40,096 bases of DNA. Origin: Burkholderiales bacterium. Lineage in GTDB: Bacteria > Pseudomonadota > Gammaproteobacteria > Burkholderiales > Casimicrobiaceae. The stretch is taken from assembly GCA_025927765.1 (NCBI GenBank), contig JAICKU010000029.1:1-40096 (forward strand). Reading direction: 5' to 3'. A program made the translations under genes and the position numbers. Positions 24,832 to 35,930 of the stretch are shown here, piece by piece (within the stretch, counting starts at the first letter, position 1; each line of letters starts with the position of its first letter). The notes under the pieces were generated by a model. It had not been told where the DNA came from. It made no database searches and worked only from the letters and a program-made list of their open reading frames with translations.

Positions 24832-25554
24832 CTACAGCGGCGCGCCGATCCTTCGTCCCACCTCGCGGTAGTGCTCGATCACCTCGCCGAGATCGCGCCG
24901 AAACCGATCCTTGTCGAGTTTCTCGCCGGTCTTCGCGTCCCACAGACGGCAGCCGTCGGGGGTGAATTCGTCGCCGAGGATGAGCGGTCCGTTCGGATCG
25001 TCGATCGGATGGCCGAACTCGAGCTTGTAGTCGACGAGGTCGATGCCGGCTTCGGCGAAGAGCGGCTTCAGCACGCGGTTCACGCGATGCGTGAGCGATT
25101 TCATTTCCTCGATTTCGTGCTGCGTCGCCCAGCCGAGCACGCGGATGTGGTCGTCGTTGACGAGCGGATCGTGCAGTGCGTCGCTTTTCAGGAAGAACTC
25201 GAAGATCGGCTCGGGCAGGCGGTAACCCTCGTCGATGCCGTAGCGCTTCGCCATCGAGCCCGCGCAGATGTTGCGCACCACGCATTCGACCGGCACCATC
25301 TTCATCGCGCGCACCAGCGACTCGCGGTCGTTCAGCAAACGCACGAAGTGGCTCGCGATGCCGGCGTCGGCGAGCTTGCCCATCACGTATGCGTTGATGC
25401 GGTTGTTGGTCTCGCCCTTGCCTTCGAGCCTGGCGAGCTTCGCACCGTCGAACGCCGACACGTCGTCGCGGTAGTGCATCACGAGATAGCGTCGGTCGTC
25501 CGTCGCGTACACCGTCTTCGCCTTGCCGCGGTATTTCTCTTCGCGCTTCTCCAT
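24832..25554 (-). CDS. purC: Phosphoribosylaminoimidazole-succinocarboxamide synthase
   Basis: A 240-residue SAICAR synthetase, which joins aspartate to CAIR with ATP in purine synthesis. It begins MEKREEKYRGKAKTVYAT, with the nucleotide-binding YRGKAKTVY segment. It contains the KMVPVECVVRNICAGSMAKRYG signature (86-107) and DYKLEFG/LILGDEFTPDGCRLWD (191-223), the PurC signatures. The length is usual for bacterial PurC. The start follows the MBL hydrolase stop by 11 bases. It closes the dapA-bamC-MBL-purC run. The 199 bases downstream to the convergent DUF7931-like gene (24633-24831) contain no feature I can support. Confidence 0.96.
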   Translation of the reverse strand: MEKREEKYRGKAKTVYATDDRRYLVMHYRDDVSAFDGAKLARLEGKGETNNRINAYVMGKLADAGIASHFVRLLNDRESLVRAMKMVPVECVVRNICAGSMAKRYGIDEGYRLPEPIFEFFLKSDALHDPLVNDDHIRVLGWATQHEIEEMKSLTHRVNRVLKPLFAEAGIDLVDYKLEFGHPIDDPNGPLILGDEFTPDGCRLWDAKTGEKLDKDRFRRDLGEVIEHYREVGRRIGAPL

Positions 25555-25565
25555 CCGCTTCTCCG

Positions 25566-26330
25566 TTAGAGTTCCCGCCAGCCGAAGCCCTGGTGCTGGT
25601 CGGCGACGCCGATCCAGTCGGGCGTGCAGTTCAATGCCTTCGACAACGCGGCGCGCGCCTTGTCCGGCGTGTTGTTCTGCTGCGAAAGATGCGCGGCGAC
25701 GACGTGGCGCAGCCGCGACGTGTCGATCGCGGCGACGAGCTCGGCCGCCGCTTCGTTGTGCAGATGCCCGAAGCGGCCGGAGATGCGCTGCTTGAGCGGC
25801 CACGGATAGTCGCCTTCCGCGAGCATGTCGAGATCGTGGTTGCATTCGATCACGAGCGCTTCGCAGCCCGACAGGCTCGCCTCCACGTAGCGGGTCGTGG
25901 CGCCGATGTCGGTGAGGATGCCGAGCCGATGCATGCCGTCGCCCACGACGAACTGCACGGGCTCGCGCGCATCGTGCGGCACCGGGAACGGCCGGACCTC
26001 GATCATGCCCACTTCGAACACGTCGTGGCTGTCGAAGCCGCGAATGTCGAGGCGCTCGAGGAAGCGTTCGCCGGCGACCGTCAGCGTGCCGAACGTGAGC
26101 CATACCGGAATGCGATAGCGCGCAGCGAACGCGGCGACGCCGCCGATGTGATCGGCGTGCTCGTGCGTGACGAGGATCGCAGTGACGCTGTCGGGCGCGA
26201 TGCCGAGGCGCAGAAGGCGCGCGACGGTGTCGCGCAGGCGAAACCCGCAGTCGATCAGGATGCGGGTGTCGCCCACCTCGACGACAAGGCCGTTGCCCTC
26301 GCTGCCGCTGCCCAACGAAGCGAAGCGCAC
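25566..26330 (-). CDS. MBL-fold metallohydrolase (WalJ/YycJ-like)
   Basis: A 254-residue metallo-beta-lactamase-fold protein starting MRFASLGSGSEGNGLVVEVGDTRILIDCG, very like YycJ/WalJ and related nucleic-acid-acting hydrolases. It has the metal motif THEHADHIGG (55-64), His119 in FPVPHDAREP, LTDIGATT and a C-terminal VAAHLSQQNN. No CPSF-type helicase or RNase J domains follow, so it is a single-domain enzyme; a double-strand 5' exonuclease role is known for some relatives but unproven here. It begins 16 bases after bamC and precedes purC by 11, so it is cotranscribed with dapA-bamC. Confidence 0.9.
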   Translation of the reverse strand: MRFASLGSGSEGNGLVVEVGDTRILIDCGFRLRDTVARLLRLGIAPDSVTAILVTHEHADHIGGVAAFAARYRIPVWLTFGTLTVAGERFLERLDIRGFDSHDVFEVGMIEVRPFPVPHDAREPVQFVVGDGMHRLGILTDIGATTRYVEASLSGCEALVIECNHDLDMLAEGDYPWPLKQRISGRFGHLHNEAAAELVAAIDTSRLRHVVAAHLSQQNNTPDKARAALSKALNCTPDWIGVADQHQGFGWREL

Positions 26331-26346
26331 GCCCGCTCCGAAGCGC

Positions 26347-27495
26347 CTACTTCAGTTGATCGCGCAGCAGCGTCAGGATGCGCTCGCTCGCCTGCGTGCG
26401 GTCAGGATTGCCCGACGGATCCTGCACGCTCACCGCGGTCTGCGGCGACGAGCCTTCGGCCACCTTGATCCGATACTGCTCGGGCTTGTCCTTGTCGTCA
26501 TCCTTGCGAAACACGTTCATCAGCTTCGACAGGAAGCCCTTCTCGCGATCCTTGCGCGCCATGTCGGCATCGGGATCGGCATAGCGCACGAAGTACGTGC
26601 CGGTCGAGCGGTCGCGGTCGACCACCGTGAAGCCGGTGCGATCGAGTGCGAGGCCCACGCGGCGCCAGGCGCGATCGAACGGATCGTCGACGACCAGCGT
26701 CGCGACGCCGTCGGCCTTCTCGAGCCGCGCGTGCACGGGGGCGTTCGCAGCCGCGGCCGGCGACACGGCCGCCTCGGCCGTCGCTTCGGGAGCGCCGAAT
26801 TGCATCATCAGCCGCGTCAGCATCACGGCCTCGAGGCCGGGATCGGCGGGCATCAGCGCCCACGCGAAGCCCGCGGGTGTCGAGTTGTCGATTTTCGTCG
26901 TCGGCACCTGCTCCATGCCTCGATGCGAAATGTAGATCTCGACGGTGCCAGGCGCAGTACCCCGCTCGATCCGCGTGCGGAACTTGTCGCGCTTGTACGT
27001 CGTGTAGAACACGTCGATGTACTTGCCGATGTACTTGCGCAGAAGGTCCTGCGGAATCTCCGCGCGGTTCTCGGCCCAGTCGGTTTCCATCACGCCGACC
27101 TGCGGCTGCTCGGTCGCGATCACGAAGCCGGTGTCCGTCCAGAACTTGCGCACCGCCGACCACGCCTGTTCCGGCGTGGCCTTGACGACGAGCCAGCGCT
27201 CGGTGCCGGCGCGCACGATGTGCGCCTCGGGATTCGTGGGTAGCAGCTCGGAGCGATTCGGCTTCGCGGCATCGCGGGCGGCCACACCCGACGCGGTCGC
27301 GATCGAGAAACGATCGTCGTAGGTGGGCTGGGTGAGGTCGGGCGGCAGCTCGAGCGACGGCGCACTCGCGGCCGACTTGTAGTCGATGCGCTTGCCCATC
27401 GTGTTGAGACCCATCGACTCGCAGCCGGCGAGCGACACGAGGACGACAAGCAGGAGCGCGCACGTGCGTGCGCCGGGATTCGATCGTACGTTCAT
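26347..27495 (-). CDS. bamC: Outer-membrane assembly lipoprotein BamC
   Basis: A 382-residue lipoprotein with signal peptide and lipobox SLAGC (lipidated Cys25). The unstructured N-terminal stretch IDYKSAASAPSLELPPDLTQPTYDDRFSI is the BamD-binding lasso conserved in BamC. Two helix-grip domains follow: AHIVRAGTERWLVVKATPEQAWSAVRKFWTDTGF and ARLEKADGVATLVVDDPFDRAWRRVGLALDRTGF. It is a subunit of the BAM complex that inserts beta-barrels. The start overlaps the dapA stop by one base (TGATG), the classic dapA-bamC (dapX) coupling. An Ala/Pro-rich linker separates the two domains. Confidence 0.93.
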   Translation of the reverse strand: MNVRSNPGARTCALLLVVLVSLAGCESMGLNTMGKRIDYKSAASAPSLELPPDLTQPTYDDRFSIATASGVAARDAAKPNRSELLPTNPEAHIVRAGTERWLVVKATPEQAWSAVRKFWTDTGFVIATEQPQVGVMETDWAENRAEIPQDLLRKYIGKYIDVFYTTYKRDKFRTRIERGTAPGTVEIYISHRGMEQVPTTKIDNSTPAGFAWALMPADPGLEAVMLTRLMMQFGAPEATAEAAVSPAAAANAPVHARLEKADGVATLVVDDPFDRAWRRVGLALDRTGFTVVDRDRSTGTYFVRYADPDADMARKDREKGFLSKLMNVFRKDDDKDKPEQYRIKVAEGSSPQTAVSVQDPSGNPDRTQASERILTLLRDQLK

Positions 27496-28403
27496 CAGGA
27501 GTAAACCTTCGTTGCAGGTCGTGCGATGCAGCCCGCTTCGCGCAGCGCGCGGCGGACGGTGTCGCGGTGACGCGGCGAAAGCGGCGTGAGCGGCAACCGC
27601 AGTTCGTTGTGGATCCACCCGAGTTCGGCGAGGGCCCATTTGACGGGAATCGGGTTCGCCTCGACGAACAGGCTCGAGTGCAGGGGGATAAGCTTGGCGT
27701 TCAGGCGCCGCGCATTGGCGACGTCGCCGCGCAGCGCGGCGTCGCACACGTCCGCGACCTGGCGCGGCGCGACGTTGGCGGTGACCGAGATCACGCCGTG
27801 GCCGCCGAGCAGCATGAACGCGAGGGCGGTGTCGTCGTTGCCCGAGTAAAGCGCGAAATCACGATTCGCGGGCAGCCGATTGGTGAGGTCGACGAGGCGC
27901 ACGAGGTCGGACGTCGCGTCCTTCAATCCGACGACGTTCGGGATCTCGGTGAGCCGCACGATCGTGTCGTTCGCAAGATCCGCGACGGTGCGACTCGGGA
28001 CGTTGTACAGCACGATCGGCACGTCGACGGCTTCGGCGATCGTGCGGAAGTGCCGGTACAACCCTTCCTGCGTCGGCTTGTTGTAGTACGGCACCACGGA
28101 CAGGCACGCGTCGGCGCCCGCCTGCTTCGCGAAGCGCGTGAGCTCGATCGCTTCCCGCGTCGAATTGCCCCCGGTACCCGCGATCACCGGGACGCGGCCG
28201 GCGGTGTGCTCGATCGTAGACTGGATCAGCCGGCAATGCTCGTCGACGTCGACCGTCGGCGATTCACCGGTGGTCCCGACCACCACGATCGCAGCGGTGC
28301 CCTGATCGACGTGAAAGTCGATCAGGCGGTGAAGCGCGTCGAGATCGAGTGCGCCGCCTTCCTGCATCGGCGTCACGATCGCGACGAGACTGCCTGCGAT
28401 CAT
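27495..28403 (-). CDS. dapA: 4-hydroxy-tetrahydrodipicolinate synthase
   Basis: A 302-residue class I aldolase-fold enzyme condensing pyruvate with aspartate semialdehyde in lysine and diaminopimelate synthesis. It begins MIAGSLVAIVTPM. Active-site parts are GTTGES (43-48), PYYNKPTQEGLY (105-116, Tyr107 relay), Tyr133 in VLYNVPSRT and Schiff-base Lys161 in VGLKDAT. The length (302) fits, slightly longer than the E. coli enzyme at the C-terminus. It has an AGGAAGG ribosome site directly upstream and is translationally coupled to bamC. A TAGAAT hexamer at 28428-28433 may be its -10 element. Confidence 0.96.
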   Translation of the reverse strand: MIAGSLVAIVTPMQEGGALDLDALHRLIDFHVDQGTAAIVVVGTTGESPTVDVDEHCRLIQSTIEHTAGRVPVIAGTGGNSTREAIELTRFAKQAGADACLSVVPYYNKPTQEGLYRHFRTIAEAVDVPIVLYNVPSRTVADLANDTIVRLTEIPNVVGLKDATSDLVRLVDLTNRLPANRDFALYSGNDDTALAFMLLGGHGVISVTANVAPRQVADVCDAALRGDVANARRLNAKLIPLHSSLFVEANPIPVKWALAELGWIHNELRLPLTPLSPRHRDTVRRALREAGCIARPATKVYS

Positions 28404-28427
28404 TAGGGCCTTCCTGGAAAAACGCGG

Positions 28428-28433
28428 ATTCTA
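28428..28433 (-). promoter_or_regulatory. Possible -10 element of the dapA operon
   Basis: On the minus strand TAGAAT (five of six consensus bases) lies 25 bases before the dapA start, inside the 79-base gap to the upstream methyltransferase. I find no good -35 hexamer at 16-18 bases, so the call is weak. Read-through from the methyltransferase gene is an alternative source of dapA transcripts. Confidence 0.35.
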
Positions 28434-28482
28434 CCCGATTCCCCTCGCGAAGCATGCCATTGGAATGGACGCCACCGAGTCG

Positions 28483-29040
28483 TCAGCACGCCGGGAGGAG
28501 CAGCGACGGCCAGGAACGCCCGCGACCGACCGCCGCGATCCGTTGCACCACGCGGCTCCCGGCGTCGTCGTCGATCCGCCCCTGCTCGAAGGCGACCACC
28601 TCGAGCCGCGCCGCCACGCGCTCGAGAAGCTCGTTCTTGCCGAGCAGGAACGCCGGATTCGACGGGCGACCGAAGCGTTCGTTCCCGATCGCGAACGTGT
28701 CGTAGAGCAGCACGCCGTCGTCGGCGAGCGCATCGAGCAGCGACGCGAAGAGCGGCCGGTGCAGGTAATGCACGACGACGATCGCGTCGAAGCGAAGATC
28801 GCCGAACGGCCAGGGCGCTGCTTCGAGATCCGCAACCCGGGAGTCTACGTTCGCGAGATCGGCGAGATGCACGAGTGCATCCGCGTCGCGGTCGACCGCG
28901 ACCACGTGCATGCCACGCGAAGCGAGGAAGCGCGCATGGCGCCCGCGTCCCGCGGCGAGGTCGAGCACGCGGCCATGTTGCGCGATCAGCGGCGCGAAGC
29001 GCGCGATCCAGGGCGAAGGCGAGTCCGTGTGGTGGTTCAC
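28483..29040 (-). CDS. Class I SAM-dependent methyltransferase
   Basis: A 185-residue protein from a GTG at 29040, preceded by a GAGGGC ribosome site. It starts NHHTDSPSPWIARFAPLIAQHG, then the SAM-binding motif RVLDLAAGRGRHARFLA (24-40) and VVAVDRDADAL. Motif II is FDAIVVVHYLHRPLF and motif III GVLLYDTFAIGNERFGRPSNP. The short form with an N-terminal DSPSPW is typical of a methyltransferase found upstream of dapA in many betaproteobacteria. The frame extends another 44 codons upstream, but the Arg/Gly-rich text there does not look like protein. The substrate is unknown. LysR lies upstream on the same strand with an 83-base gap. Confidence 0.82.
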   Translation of the reverse strand: MNHHTDSPSPWIARFAPLIAQHGRVLDLAAGRGRHARFLASRGMHVVAVDRDADALVHLADLANVDSRVADLEAAPWPFGDLRFDAIVVVHYLHRPLFASLLDALADDGVLLYDTFAIGNERFGRPSNPAFLLGKNELLERVAARLEVVAFEQGRIDDDAGSRVVQRIAAVGRGRSWPSLLLPAC

Positions 29041-29123
29041 GTCGCCCTCGACGGTCGATTCCAACAAAAGGTTTTCATGCGCGCGCTCACACCACCCGCC
29101 CCTCGCCCTTCGCCCGTCACCTT

Positions 29124-30056
29124 TCACCCCTCGTCCCGATTTTCCGTCTCGCGCGCCTCCTCGCACAGCCACGCGCGGAACACCTTCACGTCGTCGCGCT
29201 CAGCGGCCCGCGGTGACGTAAGCGCGAAGTAGCCGCGTGCGATGACGTGCTTGCGGGCGAACGGCGCAACGAGCCGCCCGTCGCGCAAATGCTCGGCAAG
29301 CATCGGCAACCGCCCGAGCGCCACACCCTGCCCGCCAACGGCCGCCTGGGCGACCTGATCGTAGAGGCGAAAGCGCAGCGACCCCGCCGGCTTCAAACCC
29401 GGCTCGCCGTTCGACGCGAGCCAGCTTCGCCAGTCGAGCCAGGGCGTATGACCTTCGGGATCGTCGAGGTGCACGAGCACGTGGCGCGCGAGGTCGCGCG
29501 GTATGCGCAGTCGCATCGCGCCACGCAGCAGCTTCGGGCTCGCAACCGGCGTCATGCGTTCGCCGAAGAGCCGGATCGCGTGCGCGGGCGCCGCGTTGTC
29601 GGGCAGGTAGCGCACGGCAATGTCGACGTCGCCGCGCGCGAGATCGACCACGCGGTCGTCGGCCGACACGTACACCTCGACCTGTGGATGTCGTGCGCGA
29701 AATGCGGCGAGCCGCGGAATCACCCACAGCGACGCGAACGACACGGTCGTCGACAACGTGACGCCGGGGCTGCGGACGGCGCCTCGCAGGCGATCCGTCG
29801 CGTGGGCGAGCGCTTCGAGCAGTTCGGACACCTCGCGATGGAACGCCGCACCGGCCGCGGTGAGCGCCAGCGCACGATGACGACGCTCGAAGAGCGGAAC
29901 GCCAAGTGCGTCCTCGAGCGCCTTGATCTGGCGCGACAGCGCCGATTGCGTGAGGAACAGCTCCTGCGCGGCGAGCGTGAACGAGAGCCTGCGCCCGGCC
30001 GCCTCGAAGCCGCGGAGAAAGTCGAGCGACGGCAGCGCGCGAAGCGTCCTATGCAT
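29124..30056 (-). CDS. LysR-family transcriptional regulator (GcvA-like)
   Basis: A 310-residue LysR-type regulator. The winged HTH at about 10-68 reads SLDFLRGFEAAGRRLSFTLAAQELFLTQSALSRQIKALEDALGVPLFERRHRAL. The effector domain has VTLSTTVSFASLWVIPRLAAFRARHPQVEV and VDIAVRYLPDNAAP, characteristic of the GcvA subgroup. It is divergent from a DUF2917 gene (165-base spacer), so autoregulation and control of that gene are likely by family habit. The pair GCATGC at 30053-30058 and 30066-30071 brackets its start codon. The C-terminus is acidic and polar (EEARETENRDEG). The effector cannot be inferred. Confidence 0.92.
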   Translation of the reverse strand: MHRTLRALPSLDFLRGFEAAGRRLSFTLAAQELFLTQSALSRQIKALEDALGVPLFERRHRALALTAAGAAFHREVSELLEALAHATDRLRGAVRSPGVTLSTTVSFASLWVIPRLAAFRARHPQVEVYVSADDRVVDLARGDVDIAVRYLPDNAAPAHAIRLFGERMTPVASPKLLRGAMRLRIPRDLARHVLVHLDDPEGHTPWLDWRSWLASNGEPGLKPAGSLRFRLYDQVAQAAVGGQGVALGRLPMLAEHLRDGRLVAPFARKHVIARGYFALTSPRAAERDDVKVFRAWLCEEARETENRDEG

Positions 30057-30221
30057 GCGTTACGTGCATGCGAAGCATGAGAATCGATCGTTTGATATCC
30101 ACCAGCGCGAGGTCGAAAATTCGTTTCATCGAGAGCGTGGAAGCCGGCTTCGCCCGCGCGAAACCCGGCAAGCTTGCGTCGCACCTCGAATGCACCAAGC
30201 GCATTCTAACGGAGGTTCATC

Positions 30222-30575
30222 ATGGCCTGCTACCAAACCAGAACGCTCGTCAACCTCGCGACGAGAGAAGCGATCACGCTGCCCGACGTGCGCGGCGCAA
30301 CGCTGCACCTTCGCAGAGGAACCCTTTGGCTCACTCAGGAAGGCCGGCTGAACGACACCGTGCTGCGCGGAGGCGATACGTTCGTGGTCGAGTTCGACGG
30401 CGACACCGTGGTGGAGGCGCAGCAGGACAGCGCGTTCACGATCGTCGGGCCCCGCGGCCGCACGCTCGCCCTGCCCCGGTCGTCGTCGTCGCTCGCGCAC
30501 GTCGCGTCGTCGCTTTCGCGATTGGCAAGGAGCCTCGCCGCTTCGATGCCGCCCCGGCAGGTTCCTTACATGTAA
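30222..30575 (+). CDS. DUF2917 domain protein
   Basis: A 117-residue small protein with a single beta-rich DUF2917 domain: TRTLVNLATREAITLPDVRGATLHLRRGTLWLTQEGRLNDTVLRGGDTFVVEFDGDTVVEA, in which the alternating strands and the GTLWLTQEG motif are the family signature. The C-terminal tail is Ser/Arg-rich. A perfect GGAGG (30211-30215) precedes the ATG. DUF2917 genes often sit divergent from a GcvA-like LysR gene, as here, so that LysR protein is the probable regulator. The function is not known; a cupin-like fold is suggested by the strand pattern only. Confidence 0.82.
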   Translation: MACYQTRTLVNLATREAITLPDVRGATLHLRRGTLWLTQEGRLNDTVLRGGDTFVVEFDGDTVVEAQQDSAFTIVGPRGRTLALPRSSSSLAHVASSLSRLARSLAASMPPRQVPYM

Positions 30576-30649
30576 TCGCGACGGCGCGCGGCGCCGGCCG
30601 GCGCGCGCTTGCTAAAATCTGTCGTGGACTCGATGCGGCTTTCGGGAGC

Positions 30650-32419
30650 ATGAGCGCGCCCTCGACGAAGGGCGATTTCGCGCTCAACCGCAGGCTTCTC
30701 GGTGTCGCAGGGCTCGCCGCCGTCATCGGCGGCGTCGCGTCGCTCGGCGCGGCGGCGCTGCTCGACCTGATCCGCTTCTTCACGAACGTCTTCTTCTTCC
30801 AGAAGGCGTCGATCGCGTATACGTCGCCGGCCGACAATACCCTCGGCCCATGGGTGATCGTCGTGCCCGTGATCGGCGGGTTGATCGTCGGGCTGATGGC
30901 CCGCTATGGATCGGATCGGATCCGCGGGCACGGCATCCCGGAGGCGATCGAGGCGATCCTCTTCGGGAAGAGCCGCATGTCGGCGAAAGTGGCCGTGCTG
31001 AAACCCCTGTCCTCGGGCATCGTCATCGGCAGCGGCGGCCCCTTCGGCGCTGAGGGGCCCGTCATCATGACCGGCGCAGCCATCGGCTCGCTGATCGCGC
31101 AGTACATCCACCTGACGGCCGCCGAACGCAAGGCGCTCCTCGTCGCCGGTGCCACCGCGGGTATGACCGCGGTATTCGGCACACCGGTCGCTGCCGTGCT
31201 GCTGGCCGTCGAACTGCTGCTGTTCGAGTTGCGGCCGCGCAGCCTCCTGCCCGTTGCCGTCGCATGCACGGTCGCAGGATTCATCCGGCCGCTCCTCATG
31301 TCCTCCTCCGGTCCGCTCTTTCCGCTGGAAACCGCTGCGCCCGGCCTGCTCGCGCTCGCCTCGTGTGTGGTCGCGGGACTGCTGTGCGGCGCGCTGTCGG
31401 CGCTATTGTCCGCATCGCTCTACAAGGTCGAGGATCTGTTCGGTGCGCTGCCGTTTCATTGGAGCTGGTGGCCGGCGATCGGCGGACTCGCCGTCGGCAT
31501 CGGTGGCTATTTCGAGCCGCGCGCGCTCGGCGTAGGGTATGACGTCATCGGCGACCTGCTGCATGGACATCTCGCTCTGGAGGTCGCACTCGGGCTGCTG
31601 ATCGTAAAGGCGGTGATCTGGGTGATTGCGCTCGCCTCGGGCACGTCGGGCGGCATTCTCGCACCGCTCCTCATGATGGGCGCGGGCCTCGGCGTCATGC
31701 TCGCGCCGGTCCTGCCCGGTGCCGACCCGTTGCTGTGGCCGCTCGTCTGCATGTCGGCGACGCTCGCAGGCGTGATGCGCGCACCGCTGACGGCCACGAT
31801 CTTCGCCTTCGAGTTGACGCGCGACCCGAACGCGCTTCTGGCGCTGATCGCGACCTCGGCGATCTCGTACGGCTTCACCGTGCTGACGATGCGGCGCTCG
31901 ATCCTCACGGAGAAGATCGCGCGGCGCGGTTACCACATCTATCGCGAATATGGCGTCGATCCGCTCGAGCGGGTGTTCATCGAGGATGTCATGACGCGCG
32001 ACGTGCAGACGATCGACGCTGCGCTGCCCGTGAGCGTGGCGCTGGCCCGCTATTTCGGGCCCGATCAGGCGCACCGCGCGTTTCCCGTCGTGCGCGACGC
32101 TGCGGTCGTCGGCACCGTCGATCGGGCCACGCTGGCCGCGGCCGCGGAAGACGGCCTCCGTCGCACCGTCGGCGACCTTTTCGTCGCGGCGCAACCGGTC
32201 GTCGCCCTGCCCGACGACACGTGCCGCATGGTGGCATCGCGACTCGCCCTGCATCGGCTCGAACGCATGCCGGTGGTCGCCGACGAACAGTCGATGCGCC
32301 TCGTCGGACTTGTCGCAAGAAGCGACCTCGTGAAGCCACGACTCGGCCATATCGAAGAGGAAGAGACGCTCGAGCGCTTGCGGCGCGCGCCCTGGCACAC
32401 CGGCGATCGGGACGTTTAA
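30650..32419 (+). CDS. CLC-family chloride channel/antiporter with CBS domain pair
   Basis: A 589-residue protein: a CLC membrane domain of about 440 residues and a C-terminal CBS pair (VFIEDVMTRDVQTIDAALPVSVAL and VGDLFVAAQPVVALPDDTCRMVASRLALHRLERMPVV). Anion-selectivity motifs are GSGGP (127-131), GAEGP (133-137) with gating Glu135, and GTSGGILAPLLMMGAG. GAEGP in place of GREGP is seen in this CBS-bearing bacterial subgroup. Because the gating Glu is kept, it could be an H+/Cl- exchanger as well as a channel. The frame is open almost 200 codons upstream, but the hydrophobic start after an ATG at 30650 and the DUF2917 gene in the preceding stretch decide the start. Confidence 0.9.
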   Translation: MSAPSTKGDFALNRRLLGVAGLAAVIGGVASLGAAALLDLIRFFTNVFFFQKASIAYTSPADNTLGPWVIVVPVIGGLIVGLMARYGSDRIRGHGIPEAIEAILFGKSRMSAKVAVLKPLSSGIVIGSGGPFGAEGPVIMTGAAIGSLIAQYIHLTAAERKALLVAGATAGMTAVFGTPVAAVLLAVELLLFELRPRSLLPVAVACTVAGFIRPLLMSSSGPLFPLETAAPGLLALASCVVAGLLCGALSALLSASLYKVEDLFGALPFHWSWWPAIGGLAVGIGGYFEPRALGVGYDVIGDLLHGHLALEVALGLLIVKAVIWVIALASGTSGGILAPLLMMGAGLGVMLAPVLPGADPLLWPLVCMSATLAGVMRAPLTATIFAFELTRDPNALLALIATSAISYGFTVLTMRRSILTEKIARRGYHIYREYGVDPLERVFIEDVMTRDVQTIDAALPVSVALARYFGPDQAHRAFPVVRDAAVVGTVDRATLAAAAEDGLRRTVGDLFVAAQPVVALPDDTCRMVASRLALHRLERMPVVADEQSMRLVGLVARSDLVKPRLGHIEEEETLERLRRAPWHTGDRDV

Positions 32420-32471
32420 CCCAAGACCGCGCCTTCTACGCCGCTCCAGAAACGTGCAGACCCTGGTGCGT

Positions 32472-32521
32472 GGATTGCCCGCAATCCGGTCGGGCGCGCG
32501 CCGACAGCATTGACGCAATGC
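32472..32521. promoter_or_regulatory. Pair of short palindromes upstream of a membrane-protein gene
   Basis: In the 226-base gap after the CLC gene lie two palindromes. GGATTGCCCGCAATCC (32472-32487) is perfect with 7-base arms, and GCATTGACGCAATGC (32507-32521) is perfect with 6-base arms. Both share ATTG and CAAT half-sites and their centres are about 35 bases apart. They may be operator sites for one dimeric regulator, though chance symmetry is possible in such a small sample. No promoter could be called nearby. Confidence 0.35.
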
Positions 32522-32645
32522 CTCGTTCGTCTGCGCATTTGTTGCCGGGTCGCCTCCGGATCGGAAGCGGTCTCGCCTCTTGGCCCGTCCCGGTACGCGA
32601 TATGCGTCAGCCCAAGCACTTCACCGTCTTGTCGAGGAGCTTGCG

Positions 32646-33182
32646 ATGGCAACGCTTGTTGATCGGAACGACAGAAGCATTGCGTGGGGCCCCGCGCTCA
32701 TCGCCGGGATCATCGCGATGGTCGTGCTCGTGATCGTCGAGATCGCGTTTTCGTGGGCGATGCGCGGCCAGTCGCCGTGGCATCCGCTCGTCGTGTTCGG
32801 CACGGCGACGCTCGACGCGTTCATGCCGGGCACGCACGCGGGCGGCGGCCCGCGCACGATGGCGATCGGTTGCGCGCTGCTCATCGCGCTCGGTGCCCTG
32901 TCGGGGATTGTCCTCGCCTACATCGTGGATCGCTTAGGCGTGGTTTCCGCCGCGATCGCCGGCGTGGTGTTCGGCCTCGCGATGTTCGCGATCGACCTCT
33001 ACGCGCTCGCGCGAACGTTCCCGGTGCTCGCGGACCTGCGCGACTGGATGAGCGCGCTCGCGTACGCAATCCAGGGCGCGCTGGCAGCGGGGCTGTACAA
33101 GGCTTCGACGCATCACGAGCGCCCGCTCGCAATGCCGAAGGGCCCCGACCTGCGCGACCTGCGGCACGCTCCGCTCGTGTAA
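32646..33182 (+). CDS. Small integral membrane protein of unknown function
   Basis: A 178-residue protein with about four hydrophobic segments: GPALIAGIIAMVVLVIVEIAF (15-35), MAIGCALLIALGALSGIVLAYI (72-93), GVVSAAIAGVVFGLAMFAIDLYAL (98-121) and ALAYAIQGALAAGLY (137-151), with a soluble loop SPWHPLVVFGTATLDAFMPGTHAGGGPR (43-70). A GAGGAGC ribosome site decides the ATG at 32646. I do not recognise the family. It ends four bases before the palindromic repeat element that separates it from convergent clpB. No partner gene is adjacent on its strand other than the CLC channel. Confidence 0.78.
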   Translation: MATLVDRNDRSIAWGPALIAGIIAMVVLVIVEIAFSWAMRGQSPWHPLVVFGTATLDAFMPGTHAGGGPRTMAIGCALLIALGALSGIVLAYIVDRLGVVSAAIAGVVFGLAMFAIDLYALARTFPVLADLRDWMSALAYAIQGALAAGLYKASTHHERPLAMPKGPDLRDLRHAPLV

Positions 33183-33184
33183 AA

Positions 33185-33284
33185 GCCAAAATCGGGGTCA
33201 GAGATGCATTTCGGGGCGAGGCGCAGCGTTTCGTGCGCTTTCCCGGAAATGCATCTCTGACCCCGATTTTGACCCCGATTTTGG
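33185..33284. repeat. Palindromic TCGGGGTCAGAG repeat element between convergent genes
   Basis: A perfect 26-bp inverted repeat (33187-33212 with 33246-33271) encloses a 33-base loop that itself contains GCGCA/TGCGC arms (33221-33225, 33234-33238). An extra outer copy TGACCCCGATTTTG is repeated at 33258-33271 and 33270-33283. The arms share the 12-base core TCGGGGTCAGAG with the element inside mutS. It fills the whole gap between the stops of the membrane-protein gene (33182) and clpB (33286), and its long hairpin with A/T-rich ends could terminate transcription both ways. Confidence 0.88.
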
Positions 33285-33285
33285 T

Positions 33286-35901
<2,616 letters not shown>

Positions 35902-35930
35902 GATGGGTCCCGAATTGGACGAACGAGCAA

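Noticed and set aside
30580-30610. A terminator after the DUF2917 gene in a GC-only stretch
   Set aside because: The GCGCGC runs allow several imperfect pairings, but none forms a clean stem followed by a T run.
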